Source: CAZUVM01 sp964623885
GTDB taxonomy: Bacteria > Verrucomicrobiota > Verrucomicrobiia > Limisphaerales > UBA8199
Direction: 5' to 3'
Assembly: GCA_964623885.1 (NCBI GenBank)
Contig: CAZUVM010000089.1
Span: forward strand, 1 to 9,472
Length of the DNA stretch: 9,472 nucleotides
The translations under genes were made by a program, and so were the position numbers. Below are positions 7,254 through 9,472 of this stretch, piece by piece (within the stretch, counting starts at the first letter, position 1; every line of letters starts with the position of its first letter). The notes under the pieces were generated by a model that was not told where the DNA came from, did not search any database, and saw only the letters and a list, made by a program, of their open reading frames with translations.

Positions 7254-9347
7254 ATGAACACCTCGACTCGCAATGCTGCCGACATTCTTGTGGGTTCTTC
7301 TCTTGGCTCCGGCGAACACCGGCGTGTCAGGCGCATGTTCGTTCTGGTGCTGGGTCTGACCTCGTTGATGCCTCGACTCGACGCGGTGTGCTCGACGCGT
7401 GCCGATGAAATACGCCCCATCGCGTCACCGGATGGACGGATTGAGGTTTCCATTGAGCTGCCCACTCCGGGATCGGCAGAAAAGGTTCGCTGGGCGGCGA
7501 CGTTTCATGGCCGACCGCTGATGAGTCATTGCGCGCTCGGTCTCGAAACGACCGATAACGGCGAGCTGTTGGCCGGTGTCCGTTTGCTGCACGAGACGCG
7601 GTCATCGGCAAACCGACGCATCCCGGTATTGTTCGGGAAGGCGGACCATGCCAATGACAATTATCACCAACTCTCGTTCGCGTTCGAAACGCCGGCACAC
7701 CGGCGCATAAACGTCACCTTTCGCTGCTTCAACGACGCAATTGCTTTCCGCTACGAATTGCCTGCCAGCAACCCCGCCACATCGGTCACAATCGCAGACG
7801 AGACCACTTCGTTTCGCATCGACGGCGATCCCGTCGCTTACGCGCAATACCTCGAGAACTACACAACATCCCACGAGCACAATGTCACCACGACTCCGTA
7901 CCGCGAGCTTCGGCCAGGCACATTGTTGGATTTGCCACTGACCTTCTCATGGAGCGATGGCACTTACGTGGCGATTACTGAAGCTGCGCTACGCCATTAC
8001 GCCGGTATGTCCCTGATGCGAAGCACGAATGGCACATCGGCTGGCGACCTAGTCTGCAAGCTCACGCCACGACCGGATGGGAACAAGGTTGTCCGCCCAC
8101 TGCCGATGCAAACACCCTGGCGCGTCGTCATGATCGGGGACCGTCCCGGTGCGTTGCTGGAATCCGAAACGCTTTATTGCCTAAACGACCCGCCGGCTTT
8201 TAGGGATCTCTCCTGGATTCATCCCGGCAAAATCACATTCCACTGGTGGAACGGCGATGTCTATGACGGCACGCCCAGCCTGCCGATTCTCTCCTTCGAC
8301 ATGGCGAAAAAGTACATCGATTTCTGTGCCCGCACGGGTATCCCCACCCATTCGCTCACGTCAGAGGGGCAACAACCCACCTCGCCGTGGTATTTCCAGA
8401 CTACCCCGGGCGTCGCGCCCGGGCCGGATACGGACGTTACCCGGACCCGCGCGGATTTCGACTTACCCGCCATCCGCAAATACGCAGCCTCGCAGCGCGT
8501 GAAGCTATGGACCTGGGTGCATCAGGGCGCGCTGCGCGGCCGCGTCGAGGAGGCTTTCGCTGCCTTCGAGAAAATGGGCTGGAGCGGGATGATGGTTGAT
8601 TTCTTCGACCATGACGACCAGGAATCTATCGAATTCGCCGAGTCCATCCTGGAATCGGCCGCGCGACATCATTTGTTGATTCATTTTCACGGCGTCTGGA
8701 AACCGACCGGCTGGCAGCGCACCTATCCGAACCTGATGAACCACGAAGGCGCGCTCAACCTGGAGTATCTGAAGTGGAGCGATCGCTGCACGCCCGAACA
8801 CAATCTGAACCTGGCGTTCACGCGATTGATCGCCGGGCCGATGGACTATCACCTGGGAGGATTTCGCTCGGTCACTCGCGCCGAATTCAAGCCGCACATG
8901 ATCGCCCCCAATGTGCTCGGCACGCGCTGCCATCATCTGGCGACGTACGTCTGCTTCGATAATCCTAATCCAATGCTCGCGGATTACCCCACCGCCTACG
9001 AAGGTCAGCCGGGTTTTGAATTTCTGCAGCAAGTCCCCACCTGGTGGGATGAGACACGCGTCCTCGAAGGGAAAGTCGGCGAACTCCTCGTCACTGCCCG
9101 CCGCAAAGGCAAGGATTGGTATCTTGGCGGCATGTCCGCGCGACAGCCTCGCGACCTTGAATTGCCGCTTTCATTTTTGAGCGGCGGCAAATACGAAGCG
9201 CAAATCTGGAAGGACGCCCCCGATGCGGAGACCCAACCAAATCATCTTACGACTGAGAGACTACAACTCACCTCGCATGACATACTCAAGCTTCACGTCG
9301 CACTAGACGGTGGTTTTGTGGTGCAGCTTAAGCCCGCAGGTCGGTAG
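7254..9347 (+). CDS. Glycoside hydrolase family 97 (alpha-glucosidase/alpha-galactosidase type)
   Basis: GH97 enzymes release terminal alpha-linked glucose or galactose and are calcium dependent; export to the periplasm or outside is expected. In numbering from 7254, a hydrophobic segment at 28-39 follows a basic RRVRR, giving a signal that is weakly Tat-like; an alternative start is the ATG at 7335 (Met28). The N-terminal beta-sandwich (about 50-310) contains SPDGRIEV and TPYRELRPGTLLDLPL. The catalytic barrel begins near SWIHPGK (W321). WVDFFDHDDQ-type sequence (MMVDFFDHDDQ) places Asp449 where the retaining subgroup has its nucleophile. Glu498 (NHEG) and Glu504 (NLEY) are acid/base or calcium-ligand candidates. 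The C-terminal domain starts near PTWWDETRVL (W597). The length of 697 is normal. The usual strand after KKYIDF is altered: the common I-D-x-GW is replaced by LTSEGQ. The gene is divergent from the HEAT-like gene; no Sus-type transporter is in the window. Confidence 0.92.
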   Translation: MNTSTRNAADILVGSSLGSGEHRRVRRMFVLVLGLTSLMPRLDAVCSTRADEIRPIASPDGRIEVSIELPTPGSAEKVRWAATFHGRPLMSHCALGLETTDNGELLAGVRLLHETRSSANRRIPVLFGKADHANDNYHQLSFAFETPAHRRINVTFRCFNDAIAFRYELPASNPATSVTIADETTSFRIDGDPVAYAQYLENYTTSHEHNVTTTPYRELRPGTLLDLPLTFSWSDGTYVAITEAALRHYAGMSLMRSTNGTSAGDLVCKLTPRPDGNKVVRPLPMQTPWRVVMIGDRPGALLESETLYCLNDPPAFRDLSWIHPGKITFHWWNGDVYDGTPSLPILSFDMAKKYIDFCARTGIPTHSLTSEGQQPTSPWYFQTTPGVAPGPDTDVTRTRADFDLPAIRKYAASQRVKLWTWVHQGALRGRVEEAFAAFEKMGWSGMMVDFFDHDDQESIEFAESILESAARHHLLIHFHGVWKPTGWQRTYPNLMNHEGALNLEYLKWSDRCTPEHNLNLAFTRLIAGPMDYHLGGFRSVTRAEFKPHMIAPNVLGTRCHHLATYVCFDNPNPMLADYPTAYEGQPGFEFLQQVPTWWDETRVLEGKVGELLVTARRKGKDWYLGGMSARQPRDLELPLSFLSGGKYEAQIWKDAPDAETQPNHLTTERLQLTSHDILKLHVALDGGFVVQLKPAGR

Positions 9348-9405
9348 GGACGCCGCCTTGCCGGGCCGTAGCCCGTTTCGCGCGAAGGCCGGTCCCCGGC
9401 GTCCC
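9347..9405. terminator. GC-rich hairpin just after the GH97 stop
   Basis: GGGACGCCG at 9347-9355 pairs perfectly with CGGCGTCCC at 9397-9405, and the 41-nt interior holds further CCTT/AAGG and GGCC/GGCC complementarity. The left arm begins on the last base of the GH97 stop codon. CATCTTCTTTCT follows the stem, pyrimidine-rich but without a true U-tract. It could terminate the GH97 transcript or be another dispersed repeat; both are inference. Confidence 0.45.
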
Positions 9406-9436
9406 CATCTTCTTTCTACCGCGTCGCTATTGTGAT

Positions 9437-9470
9437 CTAGAACCCATCTCATAAATAGGGAATGGGTGCG
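9437..9470 (-). repeat. Right copy of 34-bp inverted repeat
   Basis: This is the inverted counterpart of 160-193, with 33 of 34 bases identical after reverse complementing. Its internal stem ACCCAT/ATGGGT is perfect, with a 14-nt loop. The window ends two bases after the repeat, so it cannot be seen whether the rest of the left-hand element (the large palindrome) also continues here in mirror image. Confidence 0.8.
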
Positions 9471-9472
9471 CT

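Noticed and set aside
1..9472. CRISPR array, tRNA, rRNA, phage or defence system
   Set aside because: No regularly spaced short repeats, cloverleaf-type sequence, rRNA segments, or phage or defence protein motifs were seen on either strand.

Overview
The window looks like a chromosomal segment from a soil or freshwater member of the Verrucomicrobiota, most likely the Pedosphaera/Limisphaerales side. This is inferred from three things. The DNA is GC-rich with weak Shine-Dalgarno signals. A large secreted protein ends in a short domain of the kind I associate with exported proteins of this group (LTWTGG...YQVQ...W...FYRIQGQ). Palindromic intergenic repeats are also present. No marker gene in the window proves the assignment.

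Layout: 1-193 is a structured repeat element: a large imperfect palindrome (7-103), then a tail ending in a 34-bp sequence at 160-193. The same 34-bp sequence returns in inverted orientation at the far end (9437-9470), so an inverted repeat pair brackets all four genes. About 300 bp without a recognisable gene follow, including a GC-rich hairpin at 429-448. Four protein genes occupy the rest: (1) 313-3744 (+), a large secreted Kelch-propeller / Fn3 / tandem beta-domain / Ig-like protein; (2) 3806-4927 (+), a fold-type III PLP enzyme of the D-threonine aldolase / D-serine dehydratase-like family; (3) 4964-7129 (-), a secreted HEAT-like protein of unknown function, convergent with gene 2 across a 36-bp gap spanned by a perfect 9-bp stem; (4) 7254-9347 (+), a glycoside hydrolase family 97 enzyme, divergent from gene 3 across 124 bp. 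A second GC-rich hairpin follows gene 4.

Functionally the window fits a saprotrophic lifestyle: an exported or periplasmic alpha-glycosidase (GH97), a very large exported multidomain protein that may bind polymers or surfaces, an enzyme acting on D-amino acids, and an exported protein of unknown role. The genes do not form one obvious operon; only genes 1 and 2 share strand and proximity (61 bp), and they have no evident biochemical link. I see no CRISPR array, tRNA, rRNA, transposase or defence system. The points most worth following up are the inverted repeat pair, the palindromic element, the duplicated ~175-residue domain in gene 1 and the uncharacterised protein of gene 3.
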